DNA of 64,000 nt, taken from positions 14,444-78,443 of the forward strand of contig JAYFNB010000034.1 in assembly GCA_034933685.1 (NCBI GenBank). The letters are read 5' to 3'. The DNA is from UBA8514 sp034933685 (GTDB lineage: Bacteria; Bacillota; Clostridia; Lachnospirales; Anaerotignaceae). The notes beneath the pieces were generated by a model, which ran no database searches, was not told where the DNA came from, and saw only the letters and a program-made list of their open reading frames with translations. The position numbers and the translations under genes were made by a program. How positions within the stretch are numbered: position 1 is the stretch's first letter; every line of letters begins with the position of its first letter. This document shows, piece after piece, positions 34,808 through 43,284 of this stretch.

Positions 34808-35914
34808 ATGTATAATTATTCCAAAAAAGTTTTGTCTTCTTTGTGCCTTTTAAGCATTTTATCCACTTTTTCACTTTTTTCAAATTCAGAAGTATCTGCC
34901 TGTAGTCGTGTCCTTTCAGCCAATAATGGACAGGCTGTAATCTCGGCAAGAAACATGGACTGGCCAGAGCGAACAGATTTAGCTTTATGGTTCCTACCAC
35001 GTGGTATTGAACGCACCGGCTTACAAGAAGGTAATTCCCTAGCATGGACGGCTAAATACAGTAGTATTGTCGCCGCTTCTACTGCCCAAGGAAGGTCTTT
35101 TGCTTCTGACGGGATAAATGAAAAGGGGTTGGCTGCAAATTTACTTTGGCTTAACGAAAGTGATTATGGTAAGAGAGATGAGAAACTTCCCGGCGTATCA
35201 ATAGCTTTGTGGGCACAATACGTTCTTGACAATTATTCTACTGTCGCTGAAGCAGTGCAAGATGCCCGAGAACATAACTACCAGATTGTTGCGGCAACTG
35301 TTCCTATGTATATTCCTACACAAGGAACAACAATCACAAGTGCCTCGCTACATTTGGCTTTGGCAGACAAAACCGGTGACTCTGCAATTATTGAGTATAT
35401 AAATGGCAAACCCGTTATTTACCATGATCGGAATTATACAATTATGACTAATTCACCTACATTCGAAAAACAACAAGAAAATCTTAAACAATATCAAGGA
35501 TTCGGGGGCAATAAACCGATTCCGGGAACATCGTCGGCTCAAGATAGATTTGTACGTGCTTCTTACTACATGAAAAATTTACCTAAACCAAATAATTTAA
35601 AAGAAGCTCTTGCTTATGTTTTTAGTGTGACTAGAAATGCATCTCAGCCTTTCATAGTTTCTGTTGATCCTAAAAACCCCTACACCTCCGCAACAATTTG
35701 GCGTTCTGTAGCAGATTTGACTAATGGTTATTATTACTATGAATCCACTATAAGCCCGTATATATTATGGTTAGATTTTAGCCAATTCAACTCAGAAGCC
35801 GGCAGCCCTGCATTAAAACTTGATTTAAGCGACAACCAGGACTATAACGGAAATATTTCCAAATTGCTTAAACCGGCAGATCCCGGAGAACTAAAAGCTC
35901 CTAAATTTCAATAA
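34808..35914 (+). CDS. Secreted choloylglycine hydrolase-family (linear amide C-N) Ntn hydrolase
   Basis: 368 residues from ATG 34808 (GGGGGG ribosome site 8 nt upstream). A signal peptide of about 31 residues ends VSA just before Cys, so signal cleavage would expose CSRVL, giving the N-terminal nucleophile Cys required by this family. Other family residues: RNMDWPE (Arg and Asp near the active site), DGINEKGLAANLLWL, IMTNSPTFEKQ (Asn) and a C-terminal Arg in SATIWRSVADL. Members cleave bile-salt amides, penicillin V or acyl-homoserine lactones. This periplasmic form groups more plausibly with penicillin V acylase/AHL-acylase-like enzymes, but specificity cannot be read. Confidence 0.88.
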   Translation: MYNYSKKVLSSLCLLSILSTFSLFSNSEVSACSRVLSANNGQAVISARNMDWPERTDLALWFLPRGIERTGLQEGNSLAWTAKYSSIVAASTAQGRSFASDGINEKGLAANLLWLNESDYGKRDEKLPGVSIALWAQYVLDNYSTVAEAVQDAREHNYQIVAATVPMYIPTQGTTITSASLHLALADKTGDSAIIEYINGKPVIYHDRNYTIMTNSPTFEKQQENLKQYQGFGGNKPIPGTSSAQDRFVRASYYMKNLPKPNNLKEALAYVFSVTRNASQPFIVSVDPKNPYTSATIWRSVADLTNGYYYYESTISPYILWLDFSQFNSEAGSPALKLDLSDNQDYNGNISKLLKPADPGELKAPKFQ

Positions 35915-35958
35915 TCTTGCCAAAATCCTCATCATTGTCTTATAATATGCGCACAAAG

Positions 35959-35997
35959 AAAGCCTATGACAACCGTAAAACGGTTATCATAGGCTTT
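35959..35997. terminator. Bidirectional terminator between the Ntn hydrolase and tcdA
   Basis: AAAGCCTATGACAACCG and CGGTTATCATAGGCTTT pair with one mismatch around TAAAA, between two convergent stops. Confidence 0.82.
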
Positions 35998-36014
35998 AGT
36001 GTATTTTTACTTTA

Positions 36015-36770
36015 TCATTTTGTTGACAGCAAATCATTGACAACTGCGCCTGCAATTAATAGACCAACTGTACCCGGAACAAAGGAAATACTTCCCGGAA
36101 CACTGCGCTTTTCTAAGCAGTGCTTGGCAGAACCTGGTGGACATATACAATTCTTGCTACAATCGCTTTCTGTTTCATATATCTGTGGACAAGGATTTTC
36201 TTGAGAATATACTACCTTTAAGCGTTCTATTCCCAGTTTTCTTAGTTCTCTGCGCATTACTTTAGCCAATGGACAAACTGACGTTTCAAATAAATCGGCC
36301 ACCCGGAATCGGCCCGGATCTAATTTGTTACCAGCCCCCATAGCGCTAATAACCGGAATTCCCTTTTTAAATCCTTGAACTGCCAAATCAATTTTTGCGG
36401 TTACTGTATCTAACGCATCTACTATGTAATCATAGTCATCCTTAATCAAATTTTCAGCTTGATCAGGCAAATAGAAAGATGGCAATGCCTCAATTTCGGC
36501 TCTTGGATTAATTTCTAACATACGTTGTCGCATAGCATCAACTTTTAGCTGACCGATTGTTTTTATAGTTGCATGCAATTGACGATTGATATTAGTCAAA
36601 CAAATTGTATCATCGTCCACTAATACAAATTTACCTATCCCCGCACGCACTAGTGCTTCAGCTACATAACTGCCAACACCGCCAATGCCGAAAATAGCAA
36701 TTTTTGCAGCAGCTAGCTTATTTAATCCTTGTTCTCCTATAATCATCTCTGTACGCGAAAATGCATGCAA
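36015..36770 (-). CDS. tcdA: tRNA threonylcarbamoyladenosine dehydratase
   Basis: E1-like enzyme that uses ATP to cyclise t6A37 of tRNA to ct6A. 251 residues. The nucleotide-binding loop GIGGVGSYVAEALVRAG, the TNINRQ motif and DALDTVTAK are standard for ThiF/MoeB-like proteins; PGSISFVPGTVGL is typical for TcdA. The Cys-rich insertion (NPCPQ, SDCSKNCICPPG, KHC) is common in clostridial relatives and probably binds zinc. The start is a TTG with AGGAGG 9 nt upstream. Confidence 0.9.
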   Translation of the reverse strand: MHAFSRTEMIIGEQGLNKLAAAKIAIFGIGGVGSYVAEALVRAGIGKFVLVDDDTICLTNINRQLHATIKTIGQLKVDAMRQRMLEINPRAEIEALPSFYLPDQAENLIKDDYDYIVDALDTVTAKIDLAVQGFKKGIPVISAMGAGNKLDPGRFRVADLFETSVCPLAKVMRRELRKLGIERLKVVYSQENPCPQIYETESDCSKNCICPPGSAKHCLEKRSVPGSISFVPGTVGLLIAGAVVNDLLSTK

Positions 36771-36815
36771 TATTTATATCCTCCTAGTTTCTACGTAAAA
36801 CCTGTCGTCAAGGTA

Positions 36816-37637
36816 CTATTTTTTCAAAATGAGTTCCCTGCGCAAAGCTGCCTTTTCCTTAATACTCATCTTGCTATAGCCTGGAGCTAAAGCACTTTCC
36901 CAATCCCCATAAACAGCATTGGGTAAAACAATTATTTTTGTTCCAAAATCTTTTTTATGTGCATCAATAAGAGCTTGACGATCTTTTGCGTTTTTACCGA
37001 AAGTTCCAATACCCCAATCTCCTGCGCAATCTCCCATATATAATATAACATTATAATTTTTAGCTATTTTATCGAAGCGCGCCTGCTTATCCTGAGTATT
37101 TGTGGCTAAAAATAAATGTTTCTCATCTAACATAGGAAATTTTAATTTTTTTAAATTATTCATTGTATTTTTTAACATTGTAGACTCATAGCGATTGGTA
37201 ACATAGAAAGGTTCAATACCTTTATTTGCTAACCTTTGGAGCAACTCAACTGCTCCAGGCATTGCGGGTGCGTTTTCCAGTGTATCATTGCTGGGTTTCA
37301 ACTCGTTAATTTCTTTTCCTGACGCAACCCATTCTGCCAACATTCTATTATTGTCGATTACCGTTTCATCCAAATCCAGAATAATAGCTAAAGGCTTATC
37401 TCCCGGTTTTGCTTCCTTTAATGCTTTATCAGCAGCCATGTTTACCATATTATAAGCTTGATAATACAACGCTCTATGCTCTGCAGCATATTGCTGATAC
37501 AAGACCGCCATAATTCTTTGTTCATGATTTCCTGAATCAACACCATTACTTATTTCTGCCGCAAAGGTAGAATTAATAGGCTGAAACGACAAAACAAAAA
37601 CCATTGCTAATAGAAAAAACTTTTTCCGCATTCCCAT
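36816..37637 (-). CDS. Secreted HAD-family acid phosphatase, e(P4)/class C-like
   Basis: 273 residues from ATG 37637 (AAGGGAG 8 nt upstream). A signal peptide (residues 1-26, ending TFAAE) without lipobox Cys directs it to the periplasm. The HAD motif I is ILDLDETVIDN (nucleophile Asp), motif II is the Thr in FYVTNRYE and motif IV lies in YMGDCAGDWG. The e(P4) group removes phosphate from nucleoside monophosphates and NMN, providing nucleosides. Most relatives are lipoproteins, so the absence of the lipobox is a small departure. Confidence 0.88.
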   Translation of the reverse strand: MGMRKKFFLLAMVFVLSFQPINSTFAAEISNGVDSGNHEQRIMAVLYQQYAAEHRALYYQAYNMVNMAADKALKEAKPGDKPLAIILDLDETVIDNNRMLAEWVASGKEINELKPSNDTLENAPAMPGAVELLQRLANKGIEPFYVTNRYESTMLKNTMNNLKKLKFPMLDEKHLFLATNTQDKQARFDKIAKNYNVILYMGDCAGDWGIGTFGKNAKDRQALIDAHKKDFGTKIIVLPNAVYGDWESALAPGYSKMSIKEKAALRRELILKK

Positions 37638-37801
37638 TTTAACAACTCCCTTATTATTATATGTAAAATTTATCATAGATAATAAGTTCTGTCAAAATAA
37701 AACTAGCGCTGACCAAATTTAATAAAGTTTTTACTCCATTATACAATTCAACTATCTCGTCAAAATCATCCGCTTATTAAATACTTTGTGCATTGAACAA
37801 T

Positions 37802-38425
37802 TTACGTTCTTTTAAATATGCCTAAAGGCTTTCCTAATGGCCAAAACTGTCTTCCGAAGAAATTGTTTAGGAAAATTGCACTAGCACCATATAACGACAA
37901 TAGCGAAACCATAACTTCAGCATATGCCGCCATGAAAAATGCCCAATGCCCTCCAAGACCTAGTGCATCCAAAGCTAATCCCAACAATAGTACATCAATA
38001 AATATCATATCAAAGAATAAAAATTTATTTGCTTCCATAGCTGCGATTGTGCCAACACAAGCAAACAAAAAATATCCTAAAAATGCGAAACCTAAAGCTT
38101 TGGGGTCTGTACCTGCAGCCAATGCTGCACCAAAACAACCTGCCTTAATCATCCAACTCATCGCTACTCCCGCCCAGAAAAATCCGAAAGCACCAAAAAT
38201 TGTTGCACCAAAAATATTTTTGTGATAAAAATCGAAATATGCTGCAACTAATTGGGCAAATGAACCCATGAAAAGAGCCCAAGGAATAACCCAAGAAACC
38301 CCTTCCACTATACCAAGTTTTTGTGCAGACGCAACCATTGTCACTATGGCTAATCCTAATAGACCTAAAGGCGTAGGATCTGCCACCGCGATTTGAACAT
38401 TCTGTCCGGAATTGTTTGTACTCAT
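37802..38425 (-). CDS. Acetate/succinate transporter, SatP (GPR1/FUN34/YaaH) family
   Basis: 207 residues with six membrane helices. The family's NPAPLGL motif appears as DPTPLGLLGLA, and the second conserved region as FFWAGVAMSWM. ATG 38425 follows AAAAGGAGAAG; a longer frame lacks support. SatP proteins exchange acetate or succinate with protons. Single-gene unit. The 190 bp upstream hold nothing I could identify. Confidence 0.9.
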   Translation of the reverse strand: MSTNNSGQNVQIAVADPTPLGLLGLAIVTMVASAQKLGIVEGVSWVIPWALFMGSFAQLVAAYFDFYHKNIFGATIFGAFGFFWAGVAMSWMIKAGCFGAALAAGTDPKALGFAFLGYFLFACVGTIAAMEANKFLFFDMIFIDVLLLGLALDALGLGGHWAFFMAAYAEVMVSLLSLYGASAIFLNNFFGRQFWPLGKPLGIFKRT

Positions 38426-38616
38426 TGACACTTCTCCTTTTAATTGCAAGTATTTTACTAGCAATTAAATCTTAACTTAATAATAATGTATTTGTCAATG
38501 CAACTTCCACATATTTTCAGACAATTCAAAAAGTATTTTTTGTGGCAGTATTTCATGAAAACACTACAAGCATTACAGGTAACCACATATATTTAACAAT
38601 GGTATAGTTGTACAAT

Positions 38617-39240
38617 TCATATTGTTGGTTTTTTCATAGCTTTCCTAATAAGTACAGCCGCAATATTAGCCTCTTTTTCGTCATAGTATTTATTATATTT
38701 ATCTAAAAAACCATGGTGTGCCGCCAAACTAAAAACTGTAATATTTTTCTTATTTTTAAAGTCGCTAACTACTTCTTGAACATTAAAAGAATCATATTCT
38801 GCAAAAAGCAAAAGGACCTGGCAGCACGGCTCAACCTGTAAATAGTCCCTTATACGAGACCCATAACAACATATTATGCCATCTGCTAATGATGTTGCGC
38901 TGCATAGCCAAGCAATAGTAGCCCCAACACTAAATCCAAGTACAAAAACTTTTTTATAAAAAAGTTTTAAGTGTTTTATTTGTTCTTCAATTTTTTTATA
39001 AACATCAAAACCGACTTCATTAAAAAAATAAGCGTAGGCACTTGAGCTCTCTTCATAAGGGAAGTTCTCTTTGCCAAGCAGTTGAGGACAGAATACATCA
39101 AATCCATCATTATGATACTGTATGCATACCTCTTCAATAAATCGATTTATACCATATATCTCGTGCAGGATAATTATTGCAGCTTCATTGCCATTTTTAT
39201 ACTCTTTCATGCAAGACTCCAGCTCCTTCTGATAATTCAT
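38617..39240 (-). CDS. Alpha/beta hydrolase, dienelactone hydrolase-like
   Basis: 207 residues. The fold is visible from IIILHEIYGINRFIEE, the nucleophile elbow GFSVGAT (Ser, where classical dienelactone hydrolases have Cys), LLFAEYDSFN (acid) and SLAAHHGFLD (His). It starts 20 bp after the end of the frameshifted nucleotidyltransferase and has a poor ribosome site, so it may depend on translation from upstream. The substrate is not identifiable. Confidence 0.78.
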   Translation of the reverse strand: MNYQKELESCMKEYKNGNEAAIIILHEIYGINRFIEEVCIQYHNDGFDVFCPQLLGKENFPYEESSSAYAYFFNEVGFDVYKKIEEQIKHLKLFYKKVFVLGFSVGATIAWLCSATSLADGIICCYGSRIRDYLQVEPCCQVLLLFAEYDSFNVQEVVSDFKNKKNITVFSLAAHHGFLDKYNKYYDEKEANIAAVLIRKAMKKPTI

Positions 39241-39259
39241 TATTTATAATACCGGCTAT

Positions 39260-39927
39260 TTAATAGTCTTTTATAAGACCGCTGCTCCATGTTATTATTT
39301 TATCAGAATATAAGCTTAAGGCTTCATCATCAATTTTTCTTATGCGTTCTCGCTCTATACAGATTTCAAGTATTTCTTTATCAATTCCTTTTAGCTTACT
39401 TACTAGTTCAGATTTACTGCTTACATATTGTTTTTTTCATAAAAATATTTGGCCTGTAAAACGAAAAAAGCTGACTTGTAAAGTGCCGCTAAAATTTCCC
39501 TACTGTCTTCATAAATAAAATTATGACAACCAGCATGGTATAAATTACATGCACCTATTTTTATAGCACATTTAATATCTTGTTCACCAATAAGAGGTAG
39601 CAAATAATCTATATTGCCATAAATAGGTTTTGTATCATAATAAAATTGAAACAGATCTGCTTTTTCCCACCCCATTATTTCTCTTTTCCCGGAAATAAAT
39701 CCACAAACTTTTTCTTTATAAGGCATCTGCGCAATTATATTTTTATATTTTTTTAAATCTTCTATAGTTAGCGTCATTAAGATAACAACTACATCTATAT
39801 CACTGCTCGCAGTAGCTTCATTTCGTTGATAGCTGCCCTGCAACCCAATAAATATAACTTGGTCTACAAATTCATTTTTAATTTTTATTGCAAATTCATC
39901 TAACCAAGTATCTATTGAAAAAATCAT
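39260..39927 (-). pseudogene. Nucleotidyltransferase-domain protein, interrupted by a -1 frameshift
   Basis: The first 168 codons (stop at 39421) carry the nucleotidyltransferase motif GLQGSYQRNEATASSDIDVVV, giving a Gly-Ser and Asp-x-Asp metal site like that of MNT/AadA-type enzymes. Right before the stop is a run of seven A (codons GAA AAA AAC). With one more A, or a -1 ribosomal shift there, the frame continues for about 54 codons (QYVSSKSELVSKLKG through SGLIKDY) to a stop at 39260, and gives a helical C-terminus as expected for the family. GGGAGGTAG precedes the ATG. A homopolymer deletion is the simplest reading. A programmed shift is possible, because the heptamer A AAA AAC is in the right phase. 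Confidence 0.65.
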
Positions 39928-40004
39928 ATTCTACCTCCCATAGTATTTATATTTTCAGCATTTCTCTGGCGTATATGTTTAAAAATAGCTTTAATACATC
40001 ATAG

Positions 40005-40607
40005 TTAAACGACTTTAATTCCCAGTAATAAGGCCAAATCCACGGCTTGCATTGCATTAACCTTAAGTCCCTTTAGCTCATAATATGTGTCCGAAACCAT
40101 GAGTCCTTCAATGTCGCAGCTAGATAGATTTATTCCATTTAAGACCGTTTTAAAAAAATCTACCCGTTTAAGATTTGTATTACTAAATAAAACACTGCGA
40201 AACTTTGCTTCAGCTAAACAAGCTTCCGGCAATTCACACTTAGTTATTTTTGCAGCCTCCCATAATGAATTAATAAAATTTCCATAATGAAACTTGGATT
40301 CTGCTAATTCAAAATTTTTGAATGTACATGACTTAAAGTTGCTATTACTTCCCTTACTACCAACTATTTTAGAAGCTTTCCAATATCCTGCGGTGAAGTT
40401 ACACCCAGATAAGTCACACTCCTCAAAGACACTATTATAAAAAGCTGCTTTTTCAAATAAGCAGTTGATGAGCCTGCATTTACGAAATATAACATTTTCA
40501 AATTTTATCTGGCTCATATCAAAGTTTTCCCTATCTTCTTTTTCAAATATACCATTAAATACGCGGTCATCTTCACCTCTAGCTTTCATGATAACTTCTT
40601 CCAGCAT
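40005..40607 (-). CDS. Pentapeptide-repeat protein
   Basis: 200 residues from ATG 40607. From about residue 30 the chain follows the A(D/N)LXX-type register with every fifth residue hydrophobic: FENVIFRKCRLINCLFEKAAF, SVFEECDLSGCNFTAGYW, NTNLKRVDFF. This folds as a right-handed quadrilateral beta-helix. Some members mimic DNA and protect gyrase from quinolones, many have no known role. The C-terminal DLALLLGIKV is a helical cap seen in family members annotated as YjbI-like. GGAGG in front of the start lies inside a 20-bp palindrome, so expression is probably regulated. Confidence 0.88.
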   Translation of the reverse strand: MLEEVIMKARGEDDRVFNGIFEKEDRENFDMSQIKFENVIFRKCRLINCLFEKAAFYNSVFEECDLSGCNFTAGYWKASKIVGSKGSNSNFKSCTFKNFELAESKFHYGNFINSLWEAAKITKCELPEACLAEAKFRSVLFSNTNLKRVDFFKTVLNGINLSSCDIEGLMVSDTYYELKGLKVNAMQAVDLALLLGIKVV

Positions 40608-40611
40608 AACA

Positions 40612-40661
40612 AAAACCTCCTTTGCGTGTAGTTTTATTATACTACACGCAAAGGAGGTTTT
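40612..40661 (-). promoter_or_regulatory. 20-bp perfect palindrome covering the promoter and ribosome site of the pentapeptide gene
   Basis: AAAACCTCCTTTGCGTGTAG is repeated inverted after a 10-nt loop. On the minus strand the loop contains TATAAT and the distal arm contains the GGAGG ribosome site of the gene. If transcription starts upstream, the mRNA hairpin would hide the ribosome site; if it starts from the TATAAT in the loop, the palindrome is better read as an operator. Confidence 0.65.
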
Positions 40662-40740
40662 GCCTGACAACCCTATATTATCTAATAAACGATGCCTGTT
40701 TTTCAGCTTTATTTTTCCCTAACCAACTTTTTTATATACT

Positions 40741-41460
40741 TTACTTTGGGTTGCTCTTATTTAAATATTTTTTTAGCCACTGCCTGAAAAAATCTAACTG
40801 TTCCGGTGTATGAAAATAATGCTCCCCATGCTCCATTATTTCCATGCCGCAGTTAAATTTTTTGGAAAAAGCAGATAAAACATCAATTTCACATATATTA
40901 TCATCTTTTCCGTAAAGGATGTTAGTAGGACTATTCCACTGCTCAATGGGATTTTCTTGTACGTAACAATAATAATCCCAATATAATTTGTTTCCTGTTG
41001 GCGTTGCTACTTCTTGCTCCGACTTTAATTGCTCACAACTTACATGAAACCATTTCATCATATTATCAATAATACGGCTCATATCCACCACAGGTGACAA
41101 AAACAAACTTTGTTTTAACTGCACATCCTTATAAGCAAGCAAGCTGAAATATGCCCCTATGCTGCAAGCAAACAAACTAATCTCATTTGAGTTTTTTTGG
41201 GCAGCCTCCATTATTTTGCCAAGTTCTTGGACACAATTTTGCACCTTACACAACTCAGGGGCTGCTTTTCTATCACCATGTTCCGGCAAATCAAAACTCA
41301 GAACCTGATATCCCTCTAATATTGCTTCCTCAGCTAATATTTCAATTGGTATGTCGCTTTTACTTGACATATTTCCATGCACGGCAACAATTATTTTATT
41401 ACTTTTTTTGCCCCAAATTATAGCTGGTATATTTTCAATTAATAAATTTTGTTTAAACAT
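40741..41460 (-). CDS. Alpha/beta hydrolase
   Basis: 239 residues. Oxyanion region VAVHGNMSS, DLPEHGDRK, nucleophile elbow FACSIGAYFSL (Ser), acid in LYGKDDNICE and His in MEHGEHYFH. The layout resembles acylglycerol lipase or BAAT-like peptidase S9 hydrolases, including the short lid segment with many aromatic residues. The ribosome site AGAAGGA is 12 nt from the ATG. No functional link to the neighbours is evident. Confidence 0.82.
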   Translation of the reverse strand: MFKQNLLIENIPAIIWGKKSNKIIVAVHGNMSSKSDIPIEILAEEAILEGYQVLSFDLPEHGDRKAAPELCKVQNCVQELGKIMEAAQKNSNEISLFACSIGAYFSLLAYKDVQLKQSLFLSPVVDMSRIIDNMMKWFHVSCEQLKSEQEVATPTGNKLYWDYYCYVQENPIEQWNSPTNILYGKDDNICEIDVLSAFSKKFNCGMEIMEHGEHYFHTPEQLDFFRQWLKKYLNKSNPK

Positions 41461-41529
41461 TAATAATACATCCTTCTATTTCTAACATTAGCAGCCTAAA
41501 CTTATTTTACAACATTTACCTAAACCATA

Positions 41530-41576
41530 AAAGCACAAAAATAGAATTTAAATTATTACCTCTATTTTTGTGCTTT
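41530..41576. terminator. Inverted-repeat terminator after the tonB-exbDB unit
   Basis: AAAGCACAAAAATAGA and TCTATTTTTGTGCTTT form a perfect 16-bp stem, 16 bp beyond the TonB stop on the minus strand. Confidence 0.8.
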
Positions 41577-41591
41577 AGAAACTAAACGTAA

Positions 41592-42191
41592 TCATCTTTC
41601 TACTCTAACCGGTATATAAATCAAACACCTAACGGGTTTTCCTCTAGCGTCAATAGCCGGATTAAAACGCCAATTTATACAATGATCTATGGCAGCACCA
41701 TCAAGAACATGATTACCACAAGAACCTGCTATAGAAGTATATTCGGGTTTTCCATCTACCCCAACCAGCACACACACCAATACAGTTCCACTGCTGCCAT
41801 CACCACCGGAAGGATATGGGACAGGCGAACCGCTTAATAGTTTAGGTGACACTGCCGGTGCGTTAACAATTGCGGCTTTAAGTTTATTTTTTATTGCATT
41901 TGCCGTATTCGGTATTTTAATTTCCTCGGTATTTACAACAACTTGTTTAAACTGTTCTTCACTGCATAAGATCATTTCAAAATTTGCATCATACTCTTGT
42001 TTTACTAAGCTAGTCCCTTGCTTTGCCTGCATGAGGTCTACATTTTCAATATAATCCATTGTTTCAAAAACTTCACTATTTGATGAATCATAACAATAAG
42101 TAGCCGTAGTGCTAACAACGAAAAATACCATTAAATGTATAAATAATGAGCAGACAATAGCGTACCAATTCCTTTTGTCTGTGCCTAGCAT
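41592..42191 (-). CDS. TonB-family energy transducer
   Basis: 199 residues. One N-terminal membrane helix (IVCSLFIHLMVFFVVST; the His in the helix is a TonB hallmark), a periplasmic linker and a C-terminal TonB fold (VLVCVLVGVDGKPEYTSIAGS through WRFNPAIDARGKPVRC). The linker is short and lacks the Pro-Lys/Pro-Glu repeats of classical TonB. It carries the proton-motive signal from ExbB/ExbD to outer-membrane receptors. It is 3 bp downstream of exbD. No TonB-dependent receptor is present in the window. Confidence 0.88.
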   Translation of the reverse strand: MLGTDKRNWYAIVCSLFIHLMVFFVVSTTATYCYDSSNSEVFETMDYIENVDLMQAKQGTSLVKQEYDANFEMILCSEEQFKQVVVNTEEIKIPNTANAIKNKLKAAIVNAPAVSPKLLSGSPVPYPSGGDGSSGTVLVCVLVGVDGKPEYTSIAGSCGNHVLDGAAIDHCINWRFNPAIDARGKPVRCLIYIPVRVER

Positions 42192-42194
42192 ATT

Positions 42195-42599
42195 CTAATA
42201 CCTCGTTTCAGCAGCTAATGCTACTCTTTTCACCCCAGCTTGTTTTAAGCTTTCGATAACATCCGAAAAATCATTATATGTGCTTTTCATATCTGTACGA
42301 ACAAGTATTAAAACATTTGGATTCGCAGACAAAGCAGCCTTTGCACATTTTCCTACGATTGCTCTTTCTATCTTTTCTCCACCAACAAATATCCCACCTT
42401 GTTCATCAATAGAAATAACCAAACTTGTTTCACTAATAAGCTTAGTATCATGCATACTACTAAGGTTAACTGGCACTGTACTCATATTAGTCATGTTCAT
42501 GGTGCTTAGCATAAAGAAAACAAGCAGGAAAAACATAATATCAATCATGGGTATAACGATTATTTCAGGTGAGTTTTTTATTTGATTATTAAATCGCAT
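42195..42599 (-). CDS. exbD: ExbD/TolR-type biopolymer transport protein
   Basis: 134 residues from ATG 42599 (GGTGA upstream). Single N-terminal membrane helix with the essential Asp in PMIDIMFFLLVFFML, then a small periplasmic domain (ISIDEQGGIFVGGE, ILVRTDMKSTYNDFSDVIESL). Works with ExbB as the proton channel for TonB. Confidence 0.92.
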   Translation of the reverse strand: MRFNNQIKNSPEIIVIPMIDIMFFLLVFFMLSTMNMTNMSTVPVNLSSMHDTKLISETSLVISIDEQGGIFVGGEKIERAIVGKCAKAALSANPNVLILVRTDMKSTYNDFSDVIESLKQAGVKRVALAAETRY

Positions 42600-42654
42600 T
42601 TTTATCACCGCATTTTCTTGCTGTCGCTATTTCACTAACATTGGTATTAAAACA

Positions 42655-43251
42655 TTAATTGTTTACGGTTAGTAAATTTAAACAGCACAATTCCAACTTT
42701 CTATTAAGAGTTGTAATACGATATTTTAGATAATGGTGCAGCACCAGTGTAATTATAGCTACTATTAAGCCAAATGCAGTAGCAATCAAGGCCTCCCCTA
42801 TACCAGAAGTAATAGCGAACGGCTGACTTCCACGCAATGAAAAAACATTGAAGGAAGAAATCATACCGAATATTGTTCCTAATAATCCCAAAAGTGGTGC
42901 TAACGTAACTATCATGCTCAAAAAATTCAACTTTTTCTCATATGCGAGCATCAAAATGCTAACCTTCGTTTCTAAGGCTTGGATTTTACCAATCTTATCT
43001 TGATGCAAATTTAAATAATAGTTTGTAACTTCTTCTACATCTCCCTTAGGCTTATCTGTTAAGTCAAGTGCCGCTTGTATATCTCCCTTAATCAAACACT
43101 GATTCAACATATTTGTCTCTTCCTCAGATGTGTTTTTTTCTCTAAAAAATAATATTCTTTCAACAGTTATGGCAATAGCACAAAAAGAACAGAAAACTAA
43201 TGGGTACATTATTATTCCACCTTTTTGAAAAAGGCTCATCAAATTCTCCAT
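42655..43251 (-). CDS. exbB: ExbB/TolQ/MotA-type proton channel protein
   Basis: 198 residues with three membrane helices: residues 14-32, about 112-135 and about 155-177. The signature LLGLLGTIFGMISSF and the following GIGEALIATAFGLIVAI are characteristic. TGGAGGTG precedes the ATG. It is 33 bp downstream of the hybrid kinase gene and 55 bp upstream of exbD, so a shared transcript with the kinase is likely. Confidence 0.92.
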   Translation of the reverse strand: MENLMSLFQKGGIIMYPLVFCSFCAIAITVERILFFREKNTSEEETNMLNQCLIKGDIQAALDLTDKPKGDVEEVTNYYLNLHQDKIGKIQALETKVSILMLAYEKKLNFLSMIVTLAPLLGLLGTIFGMISSFNVFSLRGSQPFAITSGIGEALIATAFGLIVAIITLVLHHYLKYRITTLNRKLELCCLNLLTVNN

Positions 43252-43284
43252 AATTTCACCTCCAGAAAACTTTTACAACAAATT

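Noticed and set aside
35917..36204. 95-codon frame on the plus strand after the Ntn hydrolase
   Set aside because: It covers the bidirectional terminator and runs antisense to tcdA.
36015..36770. Unusual Cys cluster in TcdA
   Set aside because: A CxC-type insertion before PGSISFVP is, as far as I recall, common in clostridial TcdA, so it is not a finding.
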